The notes below the pieces were generated by a model. It ran no database searches, was not told where the DNA came from, and was given only the letters and a program-made list of their open reading frames with translations. 64,000 nt of DNA, taken from assembly GCF_044466355.1 (NCBI RefSeq), contig NZ_JBITMQ010000006.1, positions 186,001-250,000 on the forward strand, read 5' to 3'. Positions 25,700 through 33,337 of the stretch are shown one piece after another. The DNA is from Actinophytocola sp044466355. Lineage in GTDB: Bacteria > Actinomycetota > Actinomycetes > Mycobacteriales > Pseudonocardiaceae. A program made the position numbers and the translations under genes. The first letter of the stretch is position 1. The number at the start of each line of letters is the position of its first letter.

Positions 25700-26461
25700 G
25701 TGGAACGGGTTTTCAAGGCGTTGGCGGATCCGACGCGCCGGGAGCTGCTCGACGAGCTGTTCCGGCGCGACGGGCAGTCGCTGAACGCGCTGGCGAGCCG
25801 GTTCGCGATGACGAGGGTGGCCGTGGCCAAGCACCTCCGCCTGCTCGAGGAGGCCGGCCTGGTCGTGTCGGACCGGCGTGGTCGGGAGAAGCTGCACTTC
25901 CTGAACCCCGTGCCGATCCGCCTCCTCCACGACCGCTGGGTCAGCAAGTACACCGAGACGTGGGCCGCGGGCCTCGTCGACCTGAAACGACATCTGGAGG
26001 CAGACGTGGAGAAGGTGTTCGAGATCTTCATCCGCACGACGCCGCAGCGGCTGTGGGAGGCGATCACCGATCCCGCGACCCGGGCGCGGTTCCAGTTCGG
26101 CGCGCGCGTCGAGTCGGACTGGGCCGTGGGTTCTGCCTACCGGGTCTCCCACGCCGGGGCAGGCGGGTTGATCGAGGGTGAGAACCTCGAGGTCGACCCG
26201 CCCCGGCGGCTCGTGCAGAGCTACCACGCCATCTGGGACGACGACATCGCCGCCCAGGGCACCAGCCGGGTGACGTGGGAGATCGAGGAGGTCGGCGACA
26301 GCTGCCGGCTCGTCGTCCGGCACGACCAACTCGCGGCCGACGCCGACGACCACCTCTACGGCGGCTGGCCGATGATCCTGTCCGGGCTCAAGACCTGGCT
26401 GGAGACCGGCACCGAACTGACCACACCGGGATCGCTCATGTATGGAGGCGAACAACCATGA
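25700..26461 (+). CDS. ArsR-family HTH fused to an AHSA1/SRPBCC domain
   Basis: A 253-aa fusion. Residues 1 to about 90 are an ArsR winged helix (ALADPTRRELLDELF, NALASRFAMTRVAVAKHLRLLEEAGLV). Residues about 105-245 are an AHSA1/START-like ligand pocket (VFEIFIRTTPQRLWEAITDP, GWPMILSGLKTWLETG). Such fusions are common in actinobacteria and are thought to sense small hydrophobic ligands. The HTH domain has no metal-binding cysteine pair. An operator lies inside its own promoter, pointing to autoregulation. The gene begins a three-gene operon: its stop overlaps the next start as ATGA. The GTG at 25700 matches the family N-terminus. Confidence 0.9.
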   Translation: MERVFKALADPTRRELLDELFRRDGQSLNALASRFAMTRVAVAKHLRLLEEAGLVVSDRRGREKLHFLNPVPIRLLHDRWVSKYTETWAAGLVDLKRHLEADVEKVFEIFIRTTPQRLWEAITDPATRARFQFGARVESDWAVGSAYRVSHAGAGGLIEGENLEVDPPRRLVQSYHAIWDDDIAAQGTSRVTWEIEEVGDSCRLVVRHDQLAADADDHLYGGWPMILSGLKTWLETGTELTTPGSLMYGGEQP

Positions 26462-26742
26462 CCACCACGAAGCTGGACAAGACGTTCACCGCGACACTGC
26501 TCAAAAGCCCCAGCAAGGGTGGCTGGACCTACGTCGTCATGCCGGGCTCCGCCGAGTTCTTCGGCGCCCGCGGCCTGGTGAAGGTCCGTGGCCGCGTCGA
26601 CGGCGAACCGTTCCGGGGCTCGTTCATGGCACTCGGCGACGGCACGCACAAGCTCGCGTTCGACGCCGAGACCCGTGCCCGCATCGGCAAGCAGGCCGGC
26701 GACACCGTCACCGTCACCCTCGACGAGCGGATCGCCCGATGA
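26458..26742 (+). CDS. DUF1905-domain protein
   Basis: A 94-aa small beta-rich protein with the DUF1905 pattern: an N-terminal FTATLLKSPSKGGWTYVVMP strand pair, a central FFGARGLVKVRGRVDGEPFRG and a closing KQAGDTVTVTLDER. It is a complete stand-alone domain. Function is unknown; DUF1905 is often found with YdeI/OmpD-like or AHSA1 proteins, as here. It overlaps by four bases with both neighbours (ATGA at 26458 and at 26739), so translation is probably coupled. Confidence 0.88.
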   Translation: MTTTKLDKTFTATLLKSPSKGGWTYVVMPGSAEFFGARGLVKVRGRVDGEPFRGSFMALGDGTHKLAFDAETRARIGKQAGDTVTVTLDERIAR

Positions 26743-27110
26743 GCGCGAAGGTCATCACCGGCGTCCGGACCGTCAGCGTGCCCGTCGACGACCAGGAGCA
26801 GGCGCTGCGGTTCTACGTCGACACGCTCGGCTTCACCGTCGTGCGCGACGGGCCGATCCCGACGGGGCGGTGGATCGAGCTGGCACCCGGCGGTGACGAC
26901 GGTGTCGTCGTCACCCTGGACCAGGCCACCGCGGACGTCACCCGCGGCCCGATCATGATCCGCTTCACCACCGATGACGCGGCTGCGGCGCACGCCGCCC
27001 TCACCGCCGCGGGTGTCGACACCGACGAGGTCCTCGCCTGGCCGGGCGTGCCGGCGATGTTCGCCTTCCGCGACCCCGACGGCAACGCCTTCTCCATCAC
27101 CGAGACCTGA
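26739..27110 (+). CDS. VOC-family (glyoxalase/bleomycin-resistance fold) protein
   Basis: A 123-aa vicinal-oxygen-chelate protein with two beta-alpha-beta-beta-beta units: VRTVSVPVDDQEQALRFYVD at the start and FAFRDPDGNAFSITET at the end. The usual metal-binding positions are only partly kept, so it could be an enzyme or a binding protein. It is the last gene of the ArsR-AHSA1/DUF1905/VOC operon, with a four-base overlap. The ligand sensed by the ArsR-AHSA1 protein may be the substrate of this protein, by analogy with similar operons. Three bases past its stop, the remnant of a GH28 gene begins on the other strand. Confidence 0.88.
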   Translation: MSAKVITGVRTVSVPVDDQEQALRFYVDTLGFTVVRDGPIPTGRWIELAPGGDDGVVVTLDQATADVTRGPIMIRFTTDDAAAAHAALTAAGVDTDEVLAWPGVPAMFAFRDPDGNAFSITET

Positions 27111-27112
27111 CG

Positions 27113-27395
27113 CCCGTCAGGTTGATGGCGCCGACGGGGTTGTCCGGGTAACCGCGCAGGTTGAGGGCGCGCCCGGCCCGCGCGACGGTCATGTTCTCGA
27201 CGCTGATGCTCGACGTGGCTGAAGCCGCCGCGCACGGAGTCGGTCTTGAAGCGGAGCGCGGTGTCCAGGTCGGGGCTGCTCAGGGCTGCACGAAACTCGG
27301 CCGCAGGTACGCACCGCCCGCGCGAATGCGATCGTGCGGGCGGTGACACCGTCGCCTTTCGCGCCGAAACGGGTGACCGGAAAGTACCTGCGAGG
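27113..27395 (-). pseudogene. Decayed GH28 polygalacturonase remnant
   Basis: Read leftward, three pieces of a GH28 pectinase appear in different frames. RYFPVTRFGAKGDGVTA (near 27390-27345) is the family N-terminus. FKTDSVRGGF (near 27255-27225) is the hallmark Lys-containing block after the catalytic region. VARAGRALNLRGYPDNP (near 27185-27130) comes from the C-terminal beta-helix turns. About 300 residues between the first and second pieces are missing, including the catalytic NTD, DD and GHG motifs, and frames shift at least twice. It cannot encode an enzyme. A half-copy of the CGrAAnTTyCG operator remains upstream at 27461-27480. This is evidence of lost pectin-backbone cleavage beside a GH78 rhamnosidase. 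Confidence 0.75.
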
Positions 27396-27677
27396 AAATG
27401 GCGGCGGCCGCACACGCCGCGCGATGTCGTCCGCCCGTGCCCACGGGTCGGCCGGGCACCTCCGAAATTCTCGAACTCCCGTCGAACGGGTCGAAGCGCG
27501 CGTCGAACGAGCGCGGTCGTCCGGTGCGTCCGGCCAAGAAAGGGCTTGCCTCGGTCGCGCAAGTGGTTGAACCAATGTGCCGGCCACTATTGACGGCCGG
27601 GAGAGATCCGATGTTCACTGGGCCGGAACCGGTTCCGCGAACGCGTCACCCTTCTCCCTGCCTTGGAAGGAACGCCC
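27396..27677. promoter_or_regulatory. Chitinase upstream region with palindromes
   Basis: No gene is supported here. TGGTTGAACCA (27564-27574) resembles a one-base-short DasR-type site, which would fit chitinase control. GGAACCGGTTCC (27625-27636) is a perfect 12-bp palindrome 41 bases before the start. TTGACG at 27590-27595 may be a -35 box, without a clear -10 partner. Confidence 0.35.
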
Positions 27678-29060
27678 ATGCACAACTCTGACCTGACCCG
27701 GCGCAGACGCCGGTGGGGTGCCGCCGGGCTGGCCCTGGCGACCGTCGCCACCGGGCTGGTGGTGGTCGCCGCGTCACCGGCGGCGGCCGCGGTGCTGCCC
27801 AACGGGTTCCGGAGCGTCGGCTACCTGCCGTCGTGGTCCGGAAGCGTGAACAGCGTCCAGTACAACAAGCTGACGCACGTCAACTACGCCTTCGCGCTGC
27901 CGAACGCGAACGGCACGTTGCAGGCCATCCCCGACCCGGGCAAGCTGTCGTCGCTGGTGAGCCTGGGGCACAGCAACAACGTCAAGGTCTCGCTGGCGAT
28001 CGGCGGCTGGAACGACGGCAACGACTCCGCGTTCGAGGCGCTGGCGGCGAACGCCACGTCACGCACCACGTTCGTCAACAGCGTGGTCAACGTGGTGAAC
28101 CAGTACAACCTCGACGGCGTCGACATCGACTGGGAGTACCCGGACCCGTACGCCTCGGGAACCAACTTCACCGCGTTGATGCAGCAGCTGTCGTCGGCGA
28201 TGCACAGCCGGGGCAAGCTGCTCACCGCGGCGGTGGTGTCCGGCGGCGGCACCGCCGAGGGCGTGCAGACACCGGTGTTCGGCTACGTCGACTGGCTCAA
28301 CATCATGGCCTACGACGGTGGCAGCCCGCACGCGAACTACGACTGGTCCATCCAGTCGGCGAACTACTGGAAGGGCCGCGGCCTCCCGGCGAGCAAGACG
28401 GTGCTCGGTGTGCCGTTCTACAGCCGCCCGGGCTACTACACCTACAGCCAGCTCGTGGCGATGGACCCGGCGAACGCGAACCGCGACTGCGTCTCGGTCG
28501 GCGGCGCGCAGCAGTGCTACAACGGCATCCCCACGATCAAACGCAAAACCCAGTGGGCGATGGCGAACGCGGGCGGGATCATGAACTGGGAGCTGTCGCA
28601 GGACACGGGCGGCAGCACGTCGCTCGTGAGCGCGATCTACGAGGTCGCCACGGGAGGCGGCAACCCGCCTGCCGGTCGCACCGGTCCGATCACCGGCATC
28701 GGCGGCAAGTGCGTCGACGTCGCGGGCGCCAACTCCGCCAACGGGACGGCGGTCCAGCTGTGGACGTGCAACGGGACGAACGCGCAGAGCTGGACGGTCG
28801 GTGCCGACGGCACGTTGCGGGCACTGGGCAAGTGCATGGACGTCACGGCCGCCGGCACCGCGAACGGCACGGTGGTCCAGTTGTACGACTGCAACGGGAC
28901 GGGCGCGCAGCAGTGGCAGGCACAGTCGAACGGGACGCTGCGGAACCCGGCGTCGGGCCGCTGCCTGGACGCGACGGGTCCGAGTTCCGCGGACGGGACA
29001 CGCCTGCAGATCTGGGACTGCTTCGGCGGCAGCAACCAGGTGTGGCGGCTCCCGGCCTGA
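27678..29060 (+). CDS. Secreted GH18 chitinase with C-terminal ricin B-type (CBM13) module
   Basis: A 460-aa exported chitinase. A basic Sec signal (TRRRRRWGAAGLALATVATG) ends near AAAVLPNGF. The GH18 barrel (about 45-325) opens with RSVGYLPSWSG and carries the catalytic DGVDIDWEYP, with the proton donor at about Glu153. MAYDGGSP and a final NWELSQD tryptophan also match the family. Residues about 335-460 form a beta-trefoil ricin-type lectin with repeated QxW signatures (AQSW, AQQW, NQVW) that bind sugar chains. Substrate-assisted hydrolysis of chitin is the expected reaction. ATG 27678 follows GGAAGGA. The gene is convergent with the CE4 gene downstream. Confidence 0.93.
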   Translation: MHNSDLTRRRRRWGAAGLALATVATGLVVVAASPAAAAVLPNGFRSVGYLPSWSGSVNSVQYNKLTHVNYAFALPNANGTLQAIPDPGKLSSLVSLGHSNNVKVSLAIGGWNDGNDSAFEALAANATSRTTFVNSVVNVVNQYNLDGVDIDWEYPDPYASGTNFTALMQQLSSAMHSRGKLLTAAVVSGGGTAEGVQTPVFGYVDWLNIMAYDGGSPHANYDWSIQSANYWKGRGLPASKTVLGVPFYSRPGYYTYSQLVAMDPANANRDCVSVGGAQQCYNGIPTIKRKTQWAMANAGGIMNWELSQDTGGSTSLVSAIYEVATGGGNPPAGRTGPITGIGGKCVDVAGANSANGTAVQLWTCNGTNAQSWTVGADGTLRALGKCMDVTAAGTANGTVVQLYDCNGTGAQQWQAQSNGTLRNPASGRCLDATGPSSADGTRLQIWDCFGGSNQVWRLPA

Positions 29061-29134
29061 GGTGAGAGCGGCCTCCGGCCCCCGGAAACCAGCGTACCGG
29101 CGGGCACCGACGGGGATCGGCCTCGTGGGGCGGG

Positions 29135-29165
29135 GTTGTGGACAACATGCCGCGTTGTGGACAAC
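29135..29165. repeat. Tandem pair of perfect DnaA-box dodecamers
   Basis: GTTGTGGACAAC occurs twice (29135-29146 and 29154-29165), 19 bases start to start, in the gap between two convergent genes. Each contains TGTGGACAA, the complement of the preferred actinobacterial DnaA box TTGTCCACA. Each dodecamer is itself a perfect palindrome in its outer arms (GTTGT/ACAAC). Confidence 0.6.
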
Positions 29166-29293
29166 CCGGCTCCGGGCGAGGTCGGTGCCAGCAACGATGT
29201 CTGTGCACCGTGAGAGGCTGGTGACCGGGGGCCGGAGGCCAACGCCAGGCACCGAAACCGTCAGCGGAGCAGCCGCGGCGGGACCGCGGGTGA

Positions 29294-29983
29294 TCACCCG
29301 CGCCGGGCGGGGACGGAGAAGTGCCAGCCGTCGGACCGCAACCGCGGGATGACCGCCGCGACCGCCTCGACGGTCTGGGTGCGGTCGCCGCCGCCATCGT
29401 GCAGCAGGACCACCGCGCCCCGGCTGACGCCCGTCAGGATGCGGTCGACGAGCACGTCGGTGCCCGGTGGCTCCCAGTCGCCGATCGCCAGTCGCCAGCC
29501 GAGTGGCTGCATGCCCATCGCGGCGGCGACCTCCGGGCTCTGGCCCCACGCGCCGTAGGGTGCGCGGAAATACGGGATCCGCGCCCAGGGCACCGCGGCA
29601 CGGATCGCGGCGTTGGTCGCCTCGAGGTCCGCGCGGATCGCCTCCGGCGACCACGTCGACAGGTCGTCGTGGTTGAGCGAGTGGTTGCACAGGATGTGAC
29701 CGTCGGACACGATCTGGCGGACCAGCGCGGGATGCTGCCGCGCGTGCTCGCCCCACAGGCAGAAGACCGCGCGGACATGGTTGCGCCGCAACAGTTTCAG
29801 CAGCTCGGGCGTGTTGCGCGGGTCGGGTCCGTCGTCGAACGTGAGGGCCACCGACTGGCCGCCGTCGCGCGTCGAGTCCACTATGGACGGAGTGGGTGGC
29901 GCATGTCGTTCGGCCTGGGCGGGGGTCACGCCGAGCGTCAACAGGGGAACGAGGACAAGACCGAGGGTTCGTGCGGCGGACAC
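29294..29983 (-). CDS. Secreted CE4 polysaccharide deacetylase/acetylxylan esterase (NodB domain)
   Basis: A 229-aa exported enzyme. A Sec signal (TLGLVLVPLLTLGVTPAQA) precedes a complete NodB domain: motif 1 TFDDGPD, motif 2 HSLNHDD (metal-binding His pair), motif 3 RAPYG, and the late LLHDGG His. Family members remove acetyl groups from chitin, peptidoglycan or xylan. A chitinase neighbour suggests chitin, but its operator is the one upstream of the SGNH esterase, which argues for acetylated plant polysaccharide. GTG 29983 has an ACGGGAG ribosome site; the 31-codon longer frame adds no signal-like sequence. It is convergent with the chitinase. Confidence 0.88.
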   Translation of the reverse strand: MSAARTLGLVLVPLLTLGVTPAQAERHAPPTPSIVDSTRDGGQSVALTFDDGPDPRNTPELLKLLRRNHVRAVFCLWGEHARQHPALVRQIVSDGHILCNHSLNHDDLSTWSPEAIRADLEATNAAIRAAVPWARIPYFRAPYGAWGQSPEVAAAMGMQPLGWRLAIGDWEPPGTDVLVDRILTGVSRGAVVLLHDGGGDRTQTVEAVAAVIPRLRSDGWHFSVPARRG

Positions 29984-30012
29984 ACCGTGCTCCCGTCTGT
30001 CGCGACGACGAT

Positions 30013-30046
30013 GAATTCCGGAAGTTTCGAAACAATTCCGGAATTG
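30013..30046. promoter_or_regulatory. Operator region of the CE4 gene
   Basis: GAATTCCGGAAGTTTCG (30013-30029) matches 17 of 17 positions of the GAATTyCGrAAnTTyCG pattern seen at 19584. It is followed by the perfect 14-bp palindrome CAATTCCGGAATTG (30033-30046). Both lie 30-63 bases before the GTG start. Confidence 0.6.
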
Positions 30047-30092
30047 AATGTAGAGATATTCGCCGTGCGTTGTCAATCGCGAGGTGAACGGG

Positions 30093-30105
30093 CCGAAATT
30101 TTCGG
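30093..30105. promoter_or_regulatory. Upstream perfect CCGAAATTTTCGG palindrome
   Basis: A 13-bp perfect palindrome with the same yCGrAAnTTyCGr core as the SGNH and CE4 operators, 110 bases upstream of the CE4 start. Confidence 0.5.
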
Positions 30106-30110
30106 AGCAT

Positions 30111-30148
30111 GAGAAACGGGCCGGAGCGTGTGCTCCGGCCCGTTTCTC
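30111..30148 (-). terminator. Strong terminator of the aldehyde dehydrogenase gene
   Basis: A perfect 17-bp stem (30111-30127 with 30132-30148) and four-base loop lies 13 bases beyond the leftward stop at 30161. It insulates the dehydrogenase from the CE4 promoter region. Confidence 0.85.
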
Positions 30149-30160
30149 GGTCGCGATGGG

Positions 30161-31519
30161 CTACAGGCGGATCGCCTTCTTGTTCATGAACTCCTCGATG
30201 CCGGCGGGGCCGAGCTCGCGGCCGATGCCGGAACGCTTGATGCCGCCGAAGGGGAGGTCGGCCGACGAGCCGCCCGCGCGGTTGACGTACACCATCCCCG
30301 CCTCGATCCGCTCGGCCACGTGACGCAGGCGGGCCGGGTCCGTGCCCCACACGCTCGCGCCGAGCCCGAACGGTGAGTCGTTGGCGAGCTCGATGGCGTG
30401 GTCGACGTCCCGCGCGCGGAACACGACCACCACCGGGCCGAAGATCTCCTCGTAGTAGGCGTCCATCTCGCGCGTCACGTCGGTCAGCACGGTCGCCTCC
30501 AGGTACGCGCCCGGCTCGATCCGCTTGCCGCCCGTGCGCAGCGTCGCGCCCTGCTCGACCGCCTTGTGCACCTGCTCGGCCACCTCGTCCGCGGCGGCGG
30601 CGGACGCCAGCGGCGGCAGCTTCGTCGCCGGGTCGGCCGGGTCGCCCGGCTGGAAGTAGTCGGCCACGTGCTTGGTCAGCTTGTCGACGAAGTCGTCGTA
30701 CAGCTCGTCCAGCACGATCATCCGCTTCGGCGCGTTGCACGACTGGCCGCAGTTGCGCATCCGCGCGGTCGCGGTCTGCTTCACCGTCTCGTCCAGGTCG
30801 GCGGAGTCGAGCACGACCAGCGGGTCGGAACCACCGAGCTCCAGCACGGTCTTCTTCAGGTGCTTGCCCGCCTCGGTGGCGACCGAGATGCCCGCCGGTT
30901 CGCTGCCGGTCAGCGACACACCCATGATCCGCGGGTCCGCGAGCACCGCCGGGATCTGCCGGCTGGCGGCGAACGTGTTCACGTACACGTCCTCCGGCAC
31001 CCCGGCCTCGTGCAGGATGTCGGCGATGGCCTGCGCCGAGCGCGGGCAGATCGACGCGTGCTTGAGCAGGATCGTGTTGCCCAGCACCAGGTTCGGCGCG
31101 ACGAACCGGGCGACCTGGTAGCACGGGAAGTTCCACGGCATCACGCCGAGCAGCGCGCCGATCGGCTGCTTCACGATCACCGCGTCGCCCGTCGTGACCT
31201 TCATCGGCTCGTCGGCGAGCAGCGTCGCGGCGTTGTCCGCGTAGTAGGTGAAGATGTCGACCACGATGCCGACCTCGCCGCGGCCCTCGTTGATCCGCTT
31301 GCCCATCTCGAGCGTCATGATCTCGGCCAGTTCGTCGGACCGTTCCGCGAACAGCTCCGCCGCCCGGGAGACGATCTTCGCGCGCTCGGCGACCGACCGC
31401 GCCCGCCAGGCCGGGTAGGCGCTGTGCACGCGGTCGATCGCGGCCCGCACCTCCTCGTCGCTAGCGTTCTCGATCTCCTCGACCAGTTCGCCTGTCGCCG
31501 GGTTGGTGACTGTGTACAT
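30161..31519 (-). CDS. NAD(P)-dependent aldehyde (succinate-semialdehyde-type) dehydrogenase
   Basis: A 452-aa ALDH-superfamily enzyme close to the succinate-semialdehyde dehydrogenase subgroup. Visible motifs: PWNFPCYQVAR (cofactor and helix region), the Rossmann LTGSEPAG, ELGGSDPLVV with the general-base Glu, catalytic Cys261 in NCGQSCNAPKR, and EEIFGPVVVV. Length is typical of the shorter GabD/Sad-like forms. Oxidation of succinate semialdehyde or a related short aldehyde is likely but not certain. ATG 31519 has GAGGAAAGG about 14 bases upstream. A GntR-type TGTATACA palindrome lies at 31582 in the promoter. A 17-bp-stem terminator follows. Confidence 0.85.
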   Translation of the reverse strand: MYTVTNPATGELVEEIENASDEEVRAAIDRVHSAYPAWRARSVAERAKIVSRAAELFAERSDELAEIMTLEMGKRINEGRGEVGIVVDIFTYYADNAATLLADEPMKVTTGDAVIVKQPIGALLGVMPWNFPCYQVARFVAPNLVLGNTILLKHASICPRSAQAIADILHEAGVPEDVYVNTFAASRQIPAVLADPRIMGVSLTGSEPAGISVATEAGKHLKKTVLELGGSDPLVVLDSADLDETVKQTATARMRNCGQSCNAPKRMIVLDELYDDFVDKLTKHVADYFQPGDPADPATKLPPLASAAAADEVAEQVHKAVEQGATLRTGGKRIEPGAYLEATVLTDVTREMDAYYEEIFGPVVVVFRARDVDHAIELANDSPFGLGASVWGTDPARLRHVAERIEAGMVYVNRAGGSSADLPFGGIKRSGIGRELGPAGIEEFMNKKAIRL

Positions 31520-31581
31520 GGAAGCGCGGGCCTTTCCTCTACGACACGGTCCACGTCCACCCTACATTCCAGACAGAATAC

Positions 31582-31589
31582 TGTATACA
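31582..31589. promoter_or_regulatory. GntR/FadR-type operator
   Basis: TGTATACA, within CTGTATACAA, is the classic TnGTATACnA pattern of FadR/VanR-type GntR repressors. An overlapping CAGAATACTG (31575-31584) gives a second inverted repeat. It lies 60-70 bases upstream of the dehydrogenase start. Confidence 0.55.
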
Positions 31590-31631
31590 ACGTGTGTCAT
31601 CTGGTGGGACGAGTCACCGCTACGTGCGGCC

Positions 31632-32549
31632 TCAGTCAACGCGGGCACGGCGCAGGAAGTGCCGTAGCCGCGACGGGGTGAGACGGGGACGCCCGCCCGC
31701 GTGCTCGACGGTGGCCGCCGCCGCGGCGACCCCCAGTTCGGCGGCCTCCTCCGGCTCGCCACCGCGCACGAGGACGGTGGTCAGCCCGGCGGTGAGCGCG
31801 TCCCCGGCACCGGTGGTGTCGACGACCTCCGCGTCCCCGTGGGTGGCGACGAGACAGCCGCCCCGCCAGACGAACACGTCACCGCCGTCGTAGCCGAACG
31901 CGACCAGCGCGAGATCGTGGTCGCGCTGCACGTCCCGGGCCGCGCGCACCGCGGTCTCGGGGTCGGCGGGCTCGGCGCCGGTCAGCAGCCCGGCCTCCCT
32001 GGCGTCGGCACGCAGGACGTGGGCGCGGGCGAGGATCTCGTCCCGGCGCCCGTCGTCGGCGGGCGCGCCTTCCAGCACGACGAGCCCGGCGGCCAGCCGG
32101 ACCGCCGCGAGCACGGTCGCCGACGGTTGCTGCAGCTGAACCACGGTGCACCGCGCGGGACGGTGGGCGTCGAGGACGTCCTGCTCGGTGAGCAGGACGG
32201 GGTCGGGCAGGTCCTCGACGTAGCGCCACCGCCCGCCGGCGTCGAGGAGGCTCACGATCAGCCCGGTGCGGGTGCCGTGGCGGCGCACCACCGGGGTGAC
32301 GTCGATGCCGTCGGCCTGGGCCCGGCACAGCAGGTCGTCGGCGACGGGGTCGTCGCCGACCACGCCGAGCAGCGCGACGGGCACACCCAACTGGGCGAGG
32401 CCCACCGCCTGGTTGGCGCCCTTGCCGCCGAGCGTCTCCAGCCGCTGCAGCGCGGGCGTGGCCTCCCGCGGCCCGGGCGCCTCGTCAACACGAAGCACGA
32501 GGTCACGAGCCACCTGCCCGACGACGAGAACCTGATCATCCGCCTCCAT
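31632..32549 (-). CDS. PfkB-family sugar kinase (ribokinase-like)
   Basis: A 305-aa kinase with both PfkB signatures: LGGKGANQAVGLAQLG near residues 40-55 and DTTGAGDALTAG near 243-254, with the catalytic Asp in GAGD. The N-terminal VVGQVARDLVLRVDEAP strand-turn is typical of ribokinases. Phosphorylation of ribose or another furanose by ATP is the likely reaction; the acceptor is not identifiable. It starts at 32549 (ATG), 31 bases after the stop of the hypothetical gene on the same strand, so a shared transcript is possible. No sugar transporter is next to it. The 3' end is 112 bases from the dehydrogenase start. Confidence 0.85.
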   Translation of the reverse strand: MEADDQVLVVGQVARDLVLRVDEAPGPREATPALQRLETLGGKGANQAVGLAQLGVPVALLGVVGDDPVADDLLCRAQADGIDVTPVVRRHGTRTGLIVSLLDAGGRWRYVEDLPDPVLLTEQDVLDAHRPARCTVVQLQQPSATVLAAVRLAAGLVVLEGAPADDGRRDEILARAHVLRADAREAGLLTGAEPADPETAVRAARDVQRDHDLALVAFGYDGGDVFVWRGGCLVATHGDAEVVDTTGAGDALTAGLTTVLVRGGEPEEAAELGVAAAAATVEHAGGRPRLTPSRLRHFLRRARVD

Positions 32550-32580
32550 GCCGACCGGGATACCACCAGAACCGGCAACC

Positions 32581-33231
32581 TCAACCGGGCAACTCGGCCG
32601 CGACGTCCACGACGACGGAGAAGAACTCGGGATCCGGGGACCCGGACACGACGGCGCCCTCTGCCACGACCAGGAGGTCGCCGTGCGGACGCGAGCGGAA
32701 CGGGGTGCCGGTGAAGCGCACGCCCCGCGTCGTCAACGCGGCGGCACCGAGCTGGGTGACGCTGCCGGTGCCGTCGACGTCGATGAGGTCCTTGAGCCGC
32801 CGTACGTCGCTCCGCTGCCGCATCCGTACCCACGACACGGACACGACGAAGGTGTTGCCGTCCGGGTCGGCCAACGTGAAAAGGGTTCGGTCGAGTGCCT
32901 TGCACGGGTTGCGGAGAAAGAAGTCGCGGACCTGCCCGTAGGAATTGACGGCGCAGTTCAGCGCGGGTTCGGCGGCTTTCCTGACCCGGCGCAGGTTCAG
33001 GCCGCGCCACGCGTCGTCGGCCCGGCCTTTTCGCGCGGACTGTTTGCTCTGCGCCACCCGGGCGGTCGACACGTTCGCCGAGCCGACCGCGTCCACGGCG
33101 GACCCGCCGACTCCGGTGCCACCACCGATTCCGCTGGCACTCAACACGAGGGCAACGCCGACGACCACGACACCACCGCCCCGGGGCTCCCACTTGCCGT
33201 CCGGTCCCCGCGGTTGATCAGGCTTTCCCAT
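32581..33231 (-). CDS. Hypothetical protein with one membrane helix
   Basis: A 216-aa protein I do not recognise. The N-terminus is basic and Gly/Pro-rich (MGKPDQPRGPDGKWEPRGGG). One hydrophobic segment follows (about 20-40, VVVVGVALVLSASGIGG), then a Ser/Ala spacer. The domain from about 75 contains two cysteines (LNCAVNSYGQ and NPCKALDR) and the strands RTLFTLADPDGNTFVVSVSWVR. The single helix with a downstream folded domain suggests an outward-facing anchored protein, and the cysteines could pair. Codon usage is normal. It may share a transcript with the ribokinase-like gene. ATG 33231 begins about 105 bases from the divergent cupin remnant. Confidence 0.6.
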   Translation of the reverse strand: MGKPDQPRGPDGKWEPRGGGVVVVGVALVLSASGIGGGTGVGGSAVDAVGSANVSTARVAQSKQSARKGRADDAWRGLNLRRVRKAAEPALNCAVNSYGQVRDFFLRNPCKALDRTLFTLADPDGNTFVVSVSWVRMRQRSDVRRLKDLIDVDGTGSVTQLGAAALTTRGVRFTGTPFRSRPHGDLLVVAEGAVVSGSPDPEFFSVVVDVAAELPG

Positions 33232-33337
33232 TCAGATTCCCCCAAACAATCCAATAGGATGGTATCGACTCGGGAAGCCGATTCAAGGTTTGTCAACTTT
33301 TTGACCATTGCCGGGCTGGGGGAAGGAACGTAGGTCG

